Assembly: GCA_963580285.1 (NCBI GenBank)
Contig: OY757010.1
Location: 151,593,596-151,657,595, forward strand
Reading direction: 5' to 3'
Length of the DNA: 64,000 nucleotides
Source of the DNA: Lucinisca nassula
Taxonomy: Eukaryota > Mollusca > Bivalvia > Lucinida > Lucinidae
In this document: positions 51,692 to 62,631 of the stretch, one piece after another
Numbering within the stretch: position 1 is the stretch's first letter
Layout of the letters: each line of letters opens with the position of its first letter
Translations under genes and position numbers: made by a program
The notes under the pieces: generated by a model
Databases searched by the model: none
The model's input: only the letters and a program-made list of their open reading frames with translations
Told to the model about the DNA's origin: nothing

Positions 51692-54316
51692 AAAACAAGA
51701 GGCCCATGGGCCACTATGCTCACCAGAGCTCAGGTGGGCACTGCCAAATTGCAGCCATGTATTTTAACATGATATCATTTTAATCTGCCAAATGAACCCC
51801 CATATCCAAATGAGCATCAATGTGGACTCAGTATATGAAACATTAGGCCTTTTATGAAGTAGAGGGGGTGGGGCATGGACCCAATGGAGCCCTGGTTGGT
51901 ATCACTAAATGTGTCTTATCACAAAGAACAAGAATATATATGGTTTAGCAGTGGGGATCTGCATGGCTGGAGATATAAGTGGAGGGGTTGGAGCATGCCC
52001 TGTCGTTCCCAGGAAAGCCCAAGATTGTTGTTCCTAAATGTGTCTCATCATAAGGACCAAGTATATATATGGTTTAGGGGTGGGAATCTGAACGGTTTCC
52101 AAGATATCCTTTCATGAAGTGGAAAGGAGAGGACTGGCCCCTGCGGACACCCCTACAGTAGGTGTGCTAATAATAAGGAACAAGAACATATATGAATATG
52201 GGGTGGGGATTTGAATGGTTTCTGAAATATATGGCCTTTTATGAAGTGGAAGGGCGGGGCACATTGCCTCAGCACAAAGAGACCCCCAAGTTGGTGTGAC
52301 TGAATGAGTCTTATCATAAGGAACAAGAATATATATGGTTTAGGGGTGGGGATCTGAACTATTTCTGAGATATGTGGCTTTTAATGAAGTCAAGCGGTGG
52401 AGCAAGGTCCGGGCATGCCCCGGGGACTCACAAGCTGGTGTCAATGAATGTGCCTTATCATAAGGAAGATGAATATATATGGTTTAGGGGTGGGGCTCTG
52501 AACAGTTTCTGAGATATAAGGCCTTTTGTGAAGTGCAGGGGTGGGGCAAGGCCCAGGGAGACCCCCAGGTTGGTGTCAATGAAAGTGTCTTATCATAAGG
52601 TATAAGAATATATATGGTTTAGGGGTGGGGATCTGTAAGGTTTCCGAGATATTGTGATATTATGAAATGGAGGGGGTGGGGCATGGCCCCAGCACATCCC
52701 TGGGGACCCCCAGGTTGGTGTCACTGAATGTGTCTCATCATAATGAACAAGAACATATATGGTTTAGGGGTGGGGATCTGAACAGTTTCTGAGATATATG
52801 GCCTTTTGTGAAGTGAAGGGGTGGGGCATGGCTCCGGCGCACCCCGGAAGACCCCCAATTTGGGGTCATTGAATGCGTCTTATCATAAGGAGCAAGAATA
52901 TATATGGTTTAGGGGTGGGGATCTGTAAGGTTTCTGAGATATTGGGCCTTTTATGAAATGGAGGGGCGGGACATGGCCCCGGCGCATCCCGGGGGACCCC
53001 CAGTTTGATGTCACTGAATGCGTCTTATCAATAGGAACAAGAGTATATAGGGTTCACGGGTGGGGATCTGAATGGTTTCCAAGATATTGGGCCTTTTATG
53101 AAGTGGAGGGGGTGGGGCATGGCCTCGGCACATCCCGGAGGACCTCCAGGTTGGTGTCACTGAATGCGTCTTATCAATAGGAACAAGAGTATATAGGGTT
53201 CACGGGTGGGGATCTGAATGGTTTCCGAGATATTGGGCCTTTTATGAAGTGGAGGGGGTGGGGCATGGCCTCGGCACATCCCTGAGGACCTCCAGGTTGG
53301 TGTCACTGAATGCGTCTTATCAATAGGAACAAGAGTGAGTGAGTTTTAGTTTTACGTCCCACCAACAGCTAAGGTCATACGGAGACGGGACCTCGGTTTA
53401 AAGACTCATCCGAAAGTCTGGAGAAGCCCGGGATCGATCCTGCAATCCCTGGTTTACAAGGCGAGTAGCGTAACCACTGCACCACTGAGGCTTCTAATAG
53501 GAACAAGAATATATATGGTTTAGGGGTGGGGATCTGTAAGGTTTCTGAGATATAAGTCATTTTATGAAGTACTGGGGGCGGAGTATGGCCCCGGCACAAC
53601 CTACTGGACCCCCAGGTTGACATAAAAGCATATGGCTGAGAGAAGTTTACTAAAGGAACATTTCTATGAAAGTTTTGTCAAAATATCTGCAAAGGCTTTG
53701 TAGTTAATGCCATTTTTCAATTTTCCCCATTATAAGTCTATGGAAAATCTAAGTTGCCATAGCAACCAAACTAATGAGCTGAATTTCATAAAAAACACAA
53801 AACCTGTAAAGGCAAATATGGTGAATATTTCCATAAACTTTCAGCCTCATAGAGCATACGGTTTCTGAGGAGATGATTTTTTAAGTATTTTTTTTTTCTA
53901 TTTTTTCATTTTGGTTTCCATGGCAACCAATACAAATGAGCAGTAGGCCTAAAATCATATGGCAGATAGTAGATTGCCTAAAGAATATTTCTATGAAAGT
54001 TTTGTCAAAATATCTGCAGTGGCTTGGCAGTAAATGCCATTTTTCAATTTTTCCCCATTATAAGTCTATGGAAACTCTAAGTTGCCATAGCAACCAAACC
54101 AATGAGCCGAATTTCATAAAAAACACAAACTTTCAATCCCCCAACCCAAGGATGCTACAGATGAAATTTGGACTCAATCAGCCCAGTGGCTTCAGAGGAG
54201 ATGTCGTTTGAAAGTGTTGACGACGCAGACGCAGACGACGACGACGACGCAGACGACGACGGACAACTGCCTATCCTAAAAGCTCCCCCGGAGCCTTCGG
54301 CTCTGGTGAGCTAAAA
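51692..54316 (-). mobile_element. Pearl/HINE-type element with about 140-bp tandem core
   Basis: Read on minus, it starts TTTTTAGCTCACCAGAGCC with a hairpin and GTCGTCTGCGTCGTCGTC. Core units of about 135-150 bp run 51870-53620 (ATATATATGGTTTAGGGGTG, GGCCTTTTATGAAGTGGAGG and CTTATCATAAGGA as read on plus, about 12 copies). It ends with a hairpin GGCCCATGGGCC followed by TCTTGTTTT. Both ends match the element at 10515-12793 though the cores are unrelated. A tRNA-SINE is nested at 53335-53495. Confidence 0.8.
53335..53495 (-). mobile_element. tRNA-derived SINE with 13-bp target duplication
   Basis: The minus-strand head has CAGTGGTGCAGTGGTTACGC (A box) and GCAGGATCGATCCCGGGC (B box). The body ends GGGACGTAAAACTAAAACTC, then the tail ACTCACTCA. 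AATAGGAACAAGA at 53322-53334 and 53496-53508 is the target duplication, lying inside a core unit of the Pearl-type element. Confidence 0.9.
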
Positions 54317-54764
54317 AGTGGAGTTGGAAAAGCAAACCGTGTGACCCTGATCAGACTGCTCCTTCAGGAGCAGTCTGGAGCAGTCTGATCTGTATCTGCA
54401 CTGTTTGCTTAGGCCTGCCTGTCCCAATACTTAGGATCAATACAGTGGTGGAATTTATGCCTCATCGAGGCAATTCTGATCAGTACACTAAATATGTGTT
54501 TCATAATAAAATAAGAAACATCTCCCACAATTATCTTTAAATATTATTGGATTCTTAGGGATTAAAGAACTTTGGACCAGCCACAGTTAATGAGCCATCA
54601 AAGTTTGAGCCAGTAAAGGTGTATTTGAGCTAGAGCATAGCTAAACTTACAAGACATGCAGTCTAGGCAAGCATACAGTTGTACATTCATGCAGCATAGC
54701 TCCAGTTAAGGAGACGTCATGGGGATAATCTCAGGGTAAGTTTCTTCATTTCTTCAAACAATAA

Positions 54765-54835
54765 CGTTTGTTGTGGGTACTTGCTAGAATCATCTCAAAT
54801 GAGTATAAAAAGTACCCACAACATAGTTTCTTACA
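54765..54835. repeat. GATTGTGGGTAC-family hairpin
   Basis: GTTTGTTGTGGGTACTTGCT and AGTACCCACAACATAG arms. The surrounding 54441-54910 shows nothing else. Confidence 0.6.
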
Positions 54836-54910
54836 AGAATAATTATCCCTTAATTATCATGCTTATGCCTCCTTATCTCTGTAAATACTGTGACAGACTG
54901 TTTTCTGAAT

Positions 54911-55130
54911 ACACAACCTCTTTATAACACTATTGTTGGGGTCCAAACCACAAACCGTGTTAGTTAAACAACCATGTTGTATCCAAATAAAAATGTATAG
55001 AATCTATAGAAAAATGACCATTTATGGTCATTTTTCTATATAATCTATACAGTTTTGGGATCTATATTGAATCCGTGTTATATCCAAAACAATGTTATAA
55101 TGAACTGTGTTATAATGAGGTTGTGGTGTA
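54911..55130. mobile_element. MITE with ACAACCTCTTTATAACAC termini
   Basis: ACACAACCTCTTTATAACAC on the left, GTTATAATGAGGTTGTGG on the right; central hairpin AAAAATGACCATTTATGGTC. Confidence 0.85.
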
Positions 55131-55312
55131 CTAGTGACACTTAAAACTGCTTCCCACTGTGAGTAAGCACAAGAGGTATACAATGGAATTTTTTACTAAC
55201 AGTGAGTATCAAAACGAAACATAATTACATTTTTCACAACAAATGTTTTGCAAGCTGAGTGTGGCTTACAGTTCTTTCAAAACTACTAAAATTGGAAATA
55301 TTTTATAACAAT

Positions 55313-55514
55313 ACACAACAACCTCTTTATCACTATCATGGGGAACCAAAGAAACTGTGTCAGTTAAAACGGATTTATATTCAGAGCTCTACAGATTACT
55401 AGTACATGTTTATAGGAAAATGATCATTTTTGGTTTCCTATATAATCTATACATTTTTGGACCCATCTCAAAACCATGTTATAATTAACAGTGTTATAAA
55501 GAGGCTGAAGTGTA
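55313..55514. mobile_element. MITE with ACAACCTCTTTATAACAC termini, diverged
   Basis: ACACAACAACCTCTTTATCA on the left and GTTATAAAGAGGCTGAAG on the right, same internal order as 54911. From 55515 to 56071 I see no other feature. Confidence 0.75.
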
Positions 55515-56071
55515 CTATAATGGTAATGTAACGATGGAATGTTACCTCAGCCTCCCATAACCTTTGGGAATGAATCATTTTCTTTTATTAAAGAAAGGTG
55601 GAATTCCTCTCCAAGGAAAAATCATTGAAACACAAGTTTATCTTCAATTTACCCAAATGCACACACATTTTCTCGTATAATGATCATTTAAAAGCTTACT
55701 GATAATGCCAAACAAATACCTCGATAAGCAACATCTGAAGACACGAAATGGAACTAGAATATTACAAGAAATATCGAGATGCCAAGAAAAATTGTGTCTG
55801 AAAATGTCTGTTTGTGTCACCTTGCCATTCTTCATGAGCATCTATACAGCTTACAGTAAATACTGATCATTCTGTGTGCATGCACAGGCTAATATGAGTC
55901 TTCCCAGGTGCTGGGCCAACAATTTATGAGCAAGACAAGTTTCATGCTAAAGTAATAATAATAATGATCAACCTTATTTATAGAAGGTAACACATTTAGT
56001 ACTAATCTTCCATGTAGAACCAGTACTAAGCAATGTTGATAAAGTCTCTTGCTCATGGAAACTACACCTGT

Positions 56072-56143
56072 CGCTTGCGATGATTGAACCGGCTACCTCT
56101 CGATCTCAAATCCAATGCTTTACCACTGCACCACAGGAAGTTG
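56072..56143 (-). mobile_element. tRNA-derived SINE head
   Basis: Minus strand TGTGGTGCAGTGGTAAAGC (A box) and TAGCCGGTTCAATCATCGC (B box), near copy of 9396-9463. Confidence 0.65.
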
Positions 56144-56421
56144 AGCATGAAAAAAGTTCAATAACCTCGGGCCCTGCTTAGTCTGTATTTATGTACAGAC
56201 TGATCTGAGTCTTCACTGACTGCACACACGTTACCCTGTAAGGACATATTACACACATTCCAAACATTTATGTTCCTGACCTAAAATTGGTGTCAATTAC
56301 AAATACAGTCAACCTTCAATGGCTCGATCATCTTTAGGACTCTGATAATGTATTTGATAAGGGTACTTTGGGTCACAGAAAGTAAATAATAGTGCCAGGT
56401 CAGGAATCTCTTCATTTCTTT

Positions 56422-56544
56422 TTAAGGGGAATGGGAACACCTCAAGAGCAAATTCTTTCCTTTGAGAGTTGACCCCCATTGACATGGGAGATAAACATAC
56501 TTTTACAGGAGTTGCCTCCCCAGAAGGTGTATCCATTCCCCTTA
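56422..56544. mobile_element. TTAA MITE, family GGGGAATG, internally deleted
   Basis: TTAAGGGGAATGGGAACACC and CCATTCCCCTTAA ends at 123 bp spacing; half of the central hairpin is gone. Confidence 0.8.
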
Positions 56545-56588
56545 AATAAATGTATGTGGTGTGTACTCAATAGAATCGCCTCATTGAG

Positions 56589-56728
56589 AATCTTGAAAAG
56601 TGTATGTTGTGTGTTCTCATTAGAAGCGCCTCAATCCCAAAAATGTATAGATTATAAATGGTCATTTTTCTATATAATCTATACATTTTTGCATCGAGAA
56701 CACACAACATACACTTTTCAAGATTTTT
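56589..56728. repeat. Nested inverted repeats, one hairpin inside another
   Basis: The outer arms are AATCTTGAAAAGTGTATGTTG and its complement. Inside sits a complete AAAATGTATAGATTATA...TATAATCTATACATTTT hairpin, the core of the ACAACCTC MITE family. Confidence 0.85.
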
Positions 56729-57130
56729 AAATAAGAAATTTTTCCTTAACATATTTATATCGGCAGTTAAAGGAAATTTCCTAGGCTCTCTAAAAGGAGT
56801 TCAAAATAAAGCCATCGATGTTCGAGCCATCAAAGTTTCGCTGTACTGAGTTTGATATAATGTAACAGATTACTTAGCTATCAAAGTATCAAAAACTAAT
56901 GGTCAAAACAAAATAATGGATAATACAAACAATACAATCAATAAGCTAATGCAAACAACATGATCAATTTCATTACCGAATATCTTGTTTTCACCAGTTT
57001 TCTGGAATTATTATTTCTCTGGAATTATTATTTCTGCCAATGACATTCTAATAACACTCCTAAAAAGGTTCAGAATTATATAGAGCTAGATAGATGAATC
57101 AGCTTACACAAATAAATACTGGAATGACAG

Positions 57131-57429
57131 CAGCCCCCACCCATTGGGGTTTGAAGAAATAAATGGGCTGCATGATGTTTCCACGCAGAGCTGAAACCGA
57201 CAGCACACAAGTACTGGTAAACCGCTCAGGGGATCTAAGCCTGCCCAGGTAAAGCGGTGCGAGTTGGACCGGCCATGCTTATAAACCCTGTTGGTTTCAT
57301 TGAGAGACAGGGCTTGAGATGTCATTTCATTTCAATGTCGGGTAAAGTCCCACAAAATTGGAAGCAACGTCTTCAAAATGACCTATACAGTGTGGACGGG
57401 GAGTTTAAACCTCAAATCAAACAAACAAA
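57131..57429 (+). mobile_element. AAAC-tailed SINE, full length, 13-bp target duplication
   Basis: ACTGGAATGACAG at 57118-57130 and 57430-57442. Body as in 32853-33160, tail CAAATCAAACAAACAAA. Confidence 0.92.
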
Positions 57430-57515
57430 ACTGGAATGACAGAAAATAAAGGCATGAATGTGTTTTTGAGTAATTTTTACCTTAATACAGGGTTTAACAG
57501 TTAAAATATAGTGAT

Positions 57516-57684
57516 GGACCGTCCATTCTTATAAACCCTATTGGTTTCATTGGGTGGCAGGGCTTGAGATGTCATATCATCTCAATGTCGGGTTAAAGTC
57601 CCACAAAATTGGAGGCAGCGTCTCCAAAATGACCTTTACAGTGTTGATGGGGATGTTAAACCTCAAATCAAACATACAAACAGA
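57516..57684 (+). mobile_element. AAAC-tailed SINE, 5'-truncated, 17-bp target duplication
   Basis: AGTTAAAATATAGTGAT at 57499-57515 and 57685-57701. It begins mid-family at GGACCGTCCATTCTTATAAA, showing LINE-style 5' truncation. Confidence 0.92.
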
Positions 57685-57810
57685 AGTTAAAATATAGTGA
57701 TCATTTGATCATTTAATATGGTAAATATGTTTATATTTTTGTTAAAGCTACTCACATTTTCTCAGCAAAAATACCACTGTATTAGATATTGTACTTGCCA
57801 GAACAGCGTA

Positions 57811-57915
57811 CATTTTAGTTTTACGGCCCTTTCAAGATTATTTCACTCATATCAAGCTGATCGTTAAAAAGAGGTGGTTGAAAACTGGAGTACCCGGAGA
57901 AAAAACACCTGCTAA
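57811..57915 (-). mobile_element. tRNA-SINE 3' fragment
   Basis: TTTTACGGCCCTTTCAAGAT to ACTGGAGTACCCGGAGAAAA matches the 3' half of 24762-24979. Confidence 0.75.
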
Positions 57916-57936
57916 TATCATTTAGGGCCTATCATT

Positions 57937-58125
57937 TTACCTTTATCCAGCTGAAAACAACCTCTAAAGCAAACGGTGTTGATCCTGATCAGAAGCCATC
58001 TGATCAGGATCTACACTGTCATTCAGTTTCAAATTTGAATGAATACATGATATCAAGTAGCATGAATGGCAGATAGTCAGAAATAAGTGAGACTAAATTA
58101 ATCTATTCAGCAGGATAAGGATTAA
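57937..58125. mobile_element. TTAA MITE, family CCCTTATCTTGCTG, diverged left end
   Basis: The right end TTCAGCAGGATAAGGATTAA is clear; the left end is TTACCTTTATCCAGCTGA. Hairpin at 57966-58020. Confidence 0.75.
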
Positions 58126-58640
58126 TATGATATTGCACCTGTATTTGGATGCCTTCAGATTTTACTGTTAGACAACATTGCATCTGATAACATCTTACAG
58201 ACATGATGTCACACAAAAATTAGTTACGCACTCGTACATGTTCTGATAAAATGTATGTTTTGAAGCTAAAACTACTAGTAAGGACGCAGAATATTTATAA
58301 CTATATAATACAAGAATTCTGCCAAAGGCTATGTCGCGCCTGTAGTAAACTTGGCCATTTGGGTGAAAGCTAGGGTTGTCGAAAATGTTGACGGATTGAT
58401 AAACAGCTGAACAGATGGAAAATCTGATGCCTGGACGCTTGCAAATAGCAGGCGAGACAAAATGGGTTATTGCATTGATTTTGACAAATACTGTCCCTCG
58501 TTGGGATACTGCATAACACTCGCCAGAATATCCCAACTCTGGACAATATTCACCAACATTTCAATGCAATAACTTAATTACAAAAATGCATCCTAAAATT
58601 GTGTCTTTCGTATCTTAAGAATTAGCATTTTTCAGTTGAT
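58126..58640. other. Spacer without recognised features
   Basis: A 113-residue frame on the minus strand (58536-58195) matches no family I know and lacks gene context. No repeat structure is seen. Confidence 0.4.
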
Positions 58641-58728
58641 TGTTTTTATACTTTTTCTTATTTCTAGTCAAAACATAGACTGTGGGTGCTCATTAGAACC
58701 ATATCATTGATGTGGCTTTAACGTACAC

Positions 58729-59095
58729 CTTAAGGATTTGCTGTAATTCTCCTAAATTTCTGACAAATTTGTTTCACGGTCCAGCAAGGAGTCCAAAAGG
58801 TACAGATGGAATGGCAAACACTGCAGACCCTGATCAGACTGCTCCTTCAGGAGCAGTCTGATCTGGGTCTGCACTGTTTGCTTAGGCCTATCTGTCCCAA
58901 TACTTAAGATCATGAACACCTTTAGGACTTGATGTAATTCTCTTGAATTTTTGATATTTGTTTCACGATCCAGCAAGAGTCCAAAAGGAACAAATGAAAT
59001 GGCAAACAGTGTAGACCCTAATCAGACTGATCTGGGTCTGCAATGTTTGCTTAGGCCTATCTGTCCCAATACTTAGCATCATTAAGGTACCCTTA
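58729..59095. mobile_element. Two adjacent TACCGTAA-type MITE copies
   Basis: Both carry CAGCAAGGAGTCCAAAAGG-type blocks, a GATCAGACTG hairpin and CTGTCCCAATACTTA. The first copy (58729-58915) keeps a complete hairpin with CTGATCAGACTGCTCCTTC. In the second (58915-59095) the hairpin is shortened. Confidence 0.75.
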
Positions 59096-59210
59096 TAAAC
59101 CCCCTTTTCTTTATACAAAGTGGAGTTAGAGGGGTATCATTACACAACACTAGTAGACCTGATGCCTATAGTATTTGAACATTATCCTAGGCTTGTTACT
59201 CCTCATTACA

Positions 59211-59423
59211 TTAACCCTTATCTTGCTGTTCACGACAACCCCTATCTTTGCAAACAGTGTAGATCCAGATCAGACGGCTTCTGAAGAAGCCATCTGATCA
59301 GGATCTACACTGTTTGGCATTCAGTTTATGAATTTGTAGCAATAAATTACATCAAGTAATTTGATTGGTTTATAGACAGAAATGGGTGTGGCTTAAATGA
59401 ATATTCAGCAAGATAAGGGTTAG
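59211..59423. mobile_element. TTAA MITE, family CCCTTATCTTGCTG
   Basis: TTAACCCTTATCTTGCTGTT on the left and CAGCAAGATAAGGGTTAG on the right; reversed relative to 43518 and very similar to it. Confidence 0.85.
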
Positions 59424-59499
59424 GTCCTTCTTTGCATAACAAAAACAAGAATTAACATATCTCCATACACATACAAAAACTGAATTATCATCAGGAAAA

Positions 59500-59715
59500 C
59501 ACAACTATAAAATTTTAACCTCCTGAAACCCCATTTTTATACAGTAAAACTGGGGTTTACAGGGGTATATGTTAATTTTCTTATTTCTGCTAAAAAAAAT
59601 AGATTGTGGGTACTCGTTAGAACCGCCTCACTGAGGTGGTTATAACGAGCACCAACAATCTATGTTGAAAGCAGAGATAAGAAAGATGTTACAATTTTTA
59701 CCCTAATATTTTGTC
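59500..59715. mobile_element. GATTGTGGGTAC-family MITE, long copy
   Basis: ACCCCATTTTTATACAGTAAAACTGGGG and the GATTGTGGGTACTCGTTAG hairpin with complement. From 59716 to 60120 only a GATCAGACTG hairpin (59975-60048) is seen. Confidence 0.7.
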
Positions 59716-60138
59716 ACTTCTGACACCATGTTGGACAACATTATGTCATATGGACCTGTTTTCCTAATGTGTATCACAATTCAAACAAGAGACAATTGTT
59801 TTAAAAGCACCAGTTTTCACGTTATATCCATTATGATGAAAGACAAAAAGCAAATTTAATCCACAGGATTCACAACTCAATACACTGGGTTGAATAGTAA
59901 ACTAACTTTAAAGCTTTCTGGCTCACCGAACCTTGAACAAATAACAAAATTAACAGAAAAATAAAAACGTCTACAAATTGTGTAGACCCTGATCAGACTG
60001 TTCCTTCAGGAGCAGTCAGATCAGGGGATACAGTGTTTGCCATTTTAATACATAGTTATACAATAAAATCAACTTGTAAGATAATAATTACAATTACCTG
60101 GTTAAGGTAACTATGATTTTGTACCCCTGCCCATCAGG

Positions 60139-60445
60139 GCTTGTTTTGTTTGTTTGTTTGATTTGAGGTTTAACGTCACCGTCAACACTGTAAAGGTTAT
60201 TTTGGAGACATTGCTTCCAATTTTGTGGGACTTTTACCCGACATTGAGATGAAATGACATCTCAAGCCCTGTCGCCCAATGAAACCAATAGGGTTTATTA
60301 GCATGGACGGTCCGCCTCGCACCGCGATTCCTGGACAGGCTTAGATCCTCTAAGCGGTTTACCAGTACTAGTGTGCGGGCCGGATTCAGTTCTGCGTGGA
60401 AGCATCGAGCAGCCCATATATTTCTTCAAGCCCCTATGGGCGGGG
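60139..60445 (-). mobile_element. AAAC-tailed SINE, full length
   Basis: Tail GTTTTGTTTGTTTGTTTG and GATTTGAGGTTTAACGTC on the left, head CTTCAAGCCCCTATGGGCG on the right. Confidence 0.88.
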
Positions 60446-60454
60446 GCGGCCATC

Positions 60455-60737
60455 GGGCTTGGAGAAATAGATTGGGCTTCATGGTGCTTCCAAGCCGAGC
60501 TGCAACCAACCGCAAAAAGGTACTGGTAAACTGCTGAGAGAGTCTTAGTCTGCACAGGCAAAGTGATGAGAGCTGGACTGTTCATGCATATAAACCCTAT
60601 TGGTTTCACTGAGCAGCAGGGCTTGAGGTGTCATGTCATCTCAATATTGGGTAAAAGTCCCTTAAAATCGGAAGCATTGACTCCAAAATGACCTATATAG
60701 TGTTGAGGGGGATGTTAAAACTCAAATCAAACAAATC
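60455..60737 (+). mobile_element. AAAC-tailed SINE, diverged, head-to-head with the previous copy
   Basis: GGGCTTGGAGAAATAGATTGG to GTTAAAACTCAAATCAAACAAA. Together with 60139-60445 it forms a head-to-head pair. Confidence 0.85.
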
Positions 60738-60799
60738 CAGAAGTTTATTTGTAATTAAACTTGGGACCCGTTATGGTGAACAACTCCACATCATATATT

Positions 60800-61069
60800 T
60801 TCTAATACATTTTGCAAGGGAGGCAACTTCTACGAAGGCTTTTCCTGTATGGAAATACTCTGAAAACAGGTCTATTCTTAACAGAAAGAATTGGCTCTGT
60901 CCTTTAAGAACAGACCCCTAAAGATTAGGAACAAATTGTTTCAATTAAGAAAAGACCCCTATATATAATGACCAAATTCTTTCCTTTTAAGTGTAGACCC
61001 CTATAGATAAAGGAGACAAATGTCTGAAAAAAAAGTTGCCTCCCCTGAAAGTGTATCTACTCACCTTAA
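60800..61069. mobile_element. GGGGAATG-family MITE, diverged
   Basis: GGGAGGCAACTTCTACGAAGG near the left, AGTTGCCTCCCCTGAAAGTG near the right, ending CACCTTAA. Confidence 0.65.
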
Positions 61070-61109
61070 CGAGTATTCAGAAAACATCTCGAAGGAAACG
61101 TGTAGAAAA

Positions 61110-61340
61110 TTAACCCATTTTGTACCGGAAACCCCTAAACGGGTACCCTGGCAAACAGTGCAGGCCCAGATCAGACGCCGCAGAACGCGGCGTCTGATCA
61201 GGGCCTACACTATTTTCAAAAAGTTCAGCCATTTTCCTAATAAATTTTGAAGAAAACACAACCTGACACCCCTAAATTTTGAAATGGACTCAGGCTAAAA
61301 AAAAAAGGAGGAAGATCCTATTTGGTACAAAAAGGGTTAA
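61110..61340. mobile_element. TTAA MITE, family CCCATTG
   Basis: TTAACCCATTTTGTACCGG and GGTACAAAAAGGGTTAA; core hairpin GATCAGACGCCGCAGAACGC and complement, nearly perfect. Confidence 0.88.
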
Positions 61341-61435
61341 TGATACTACTTATCACAACCTCTGATAAGGCCTCACAGCACATTTCATGATACAAAGGGT
61401 CCCAGAAACATAATGCTTTTAGTAACTATTTACAA

Positions 61436-61652
61436 CTAGAGCTGCCGCCTAACGGGCGCCAATTATACCCCCGCATGTGTATATCAATCTTAAGTACTAG
61501 TGGCAAGGTGTGTGGTGTGTGAATATTAAAGAAATCGGTCAAAGAATAAGGAAGTTATGAGCAATGTTAAAGTTTTTTGTAACGGACCGACGACGACAGA
61601 CGACAAGCTGACTCCTATATACCCCCTTCAAACTTCGTTTGCGGGGGTATAA
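61436..61652 (-). mobile_element. Minimal Pearl/HINE-type element, about 217 bp
   Basis: Read on minus: TTATACCCCCGCAAACGA with a hairpin, GTCGTCTGTCGTCGTCGG, one core unit (AACTTTAACATTGCTCATAA), then GCGGGGGTATAATTGGCGCC and CTCTAGTTG. It has the same ends as 22786-23823 but a single core unit. Confidence 0.75.
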
Positions 61653-61687
61653 TGACAGCAGGCAGGCCTGGTATAACCTTCTTTCCT

Positions 61688-62172
61688 TTAACCCTTAAGA
61701 TGCTGAGAAAAACTACATCTGAAAATGCTGTTTGCTTATGTCGTCTGCTGAATTTCTTTGCAAACTTTTTAACAATATTTTTGCATACAGGCAAAGAGTG
61801 TGGACCCAGATATAGGAGCAGTCTGATCTGGGTCCACACTTTTTGCAAACAAGAGCACCGCATGCAGGTGCCAAGTCGAAAAAGGGGCATAACTGTGCCA
61901 AAAATATTTTGAGGGTTACCTCACCTATTGGTATGATTTCCCCTTTTCATAATGGACAACTAGTCCGAGTTTCAAGTAAATATGTTCAGTAATGACAGAG
62001 ATATTACAAAATGTCCAAGTTTTTGCACAGCGATGCAGACGACGCCAGAACTATGACAATACCTCGTCGTTTTCTTCGAAAACAGCTTACCGGTAGCTAA
62101 AAATAACTTTTAAGGTAACTGGCAGACGGCAAAGCAGACAACAATAGTCATGATTGGCATTTTATGGGTTAA
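61688..62172. mobile_element. TTAA MITE, family CCCTTAA, split by a HINE-type element
   Basis: TTAACCCTTAAGATGCTGAG on the left and GGCATTTTATGGGTTAA on the right. Same internal blocks as 33599-33758. Confidence 0.85.
61849..62104 (-). mobile_element. Minimal HINE-type element, about 255 bp
   Basis: Read on minus it starts TTTTTAGCTACCGGTAAGC and ends with a hairpin GCACCTGCATGCGGTGC followed by TCTTGTTT. The MITE copy at 33599 gives the empty site: insertion was into an A/T run with no duplication longer than that run. Confidence 0.8.
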
Positions 62173-62631
62173 AAGAAGAACCTTTTTCGCAGTGTTTTTT
62201 TTTTTTTTTTCTAAAATTTTCCTTGGTGTGTGGCACATTTCATCTAAAACTGCCTACACCACCATGTAAGGCTCTAGGCTTATATGATTCCAGCAATAAA
62301 ATTCCTCACTTTTCCACTGCACAGATTGTATGCTTCCAAATGACTGCTGAAGCCTCGTGAAATTAGCATCTTTCTACCTTCAAATGAATCCTTCTCAGCT
62401 CAAATGTAACAAATGCCTCTGTTGTGTCATCAATACAAAGGTATAATAAAACGTCCGGACCTCTTATCAAGCAATCATCTCTTTCATTCGAAACATGACT
62501 TCATCTCTGTAAAATGCATTCTTAACAGTGCAGCACAGTTCTCTTCCAGTTTTACCCTAATGGGTAACAGAAAACATTTTCAGATGCAGTTTTTCTTGGC
62601 ATCTTAAGGGTGAACCTTAAGATGCTAAGGG
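62173..62631. other. Spacer without recognised features
   Basis: No coding signal. The palindrome GGCATCTTAAGGGTGAACC...GATGC at 62599-62626 resembles part of the CCCTTAAGATGC terminus. Confidence 0.45.

Larger units (their letters stand above)
51621..54440. mobile_element. TACCGTAA-type MITE split by a Pearl-type element
   Basis: The left part (51621-51691) starts TACTGTAAAAACCCTAAAAC. The right part (54317-54440) has the GATCAGACTGCTCCTTCAGG hairpin and ends near AGGATCAATACAG. Confidence 0.75.

Noticed and set aside
58195..58536. 113-residue minus frame
   Set aside because: No family recognised, no splice signals or neighbours, and its length is plausible by chance.
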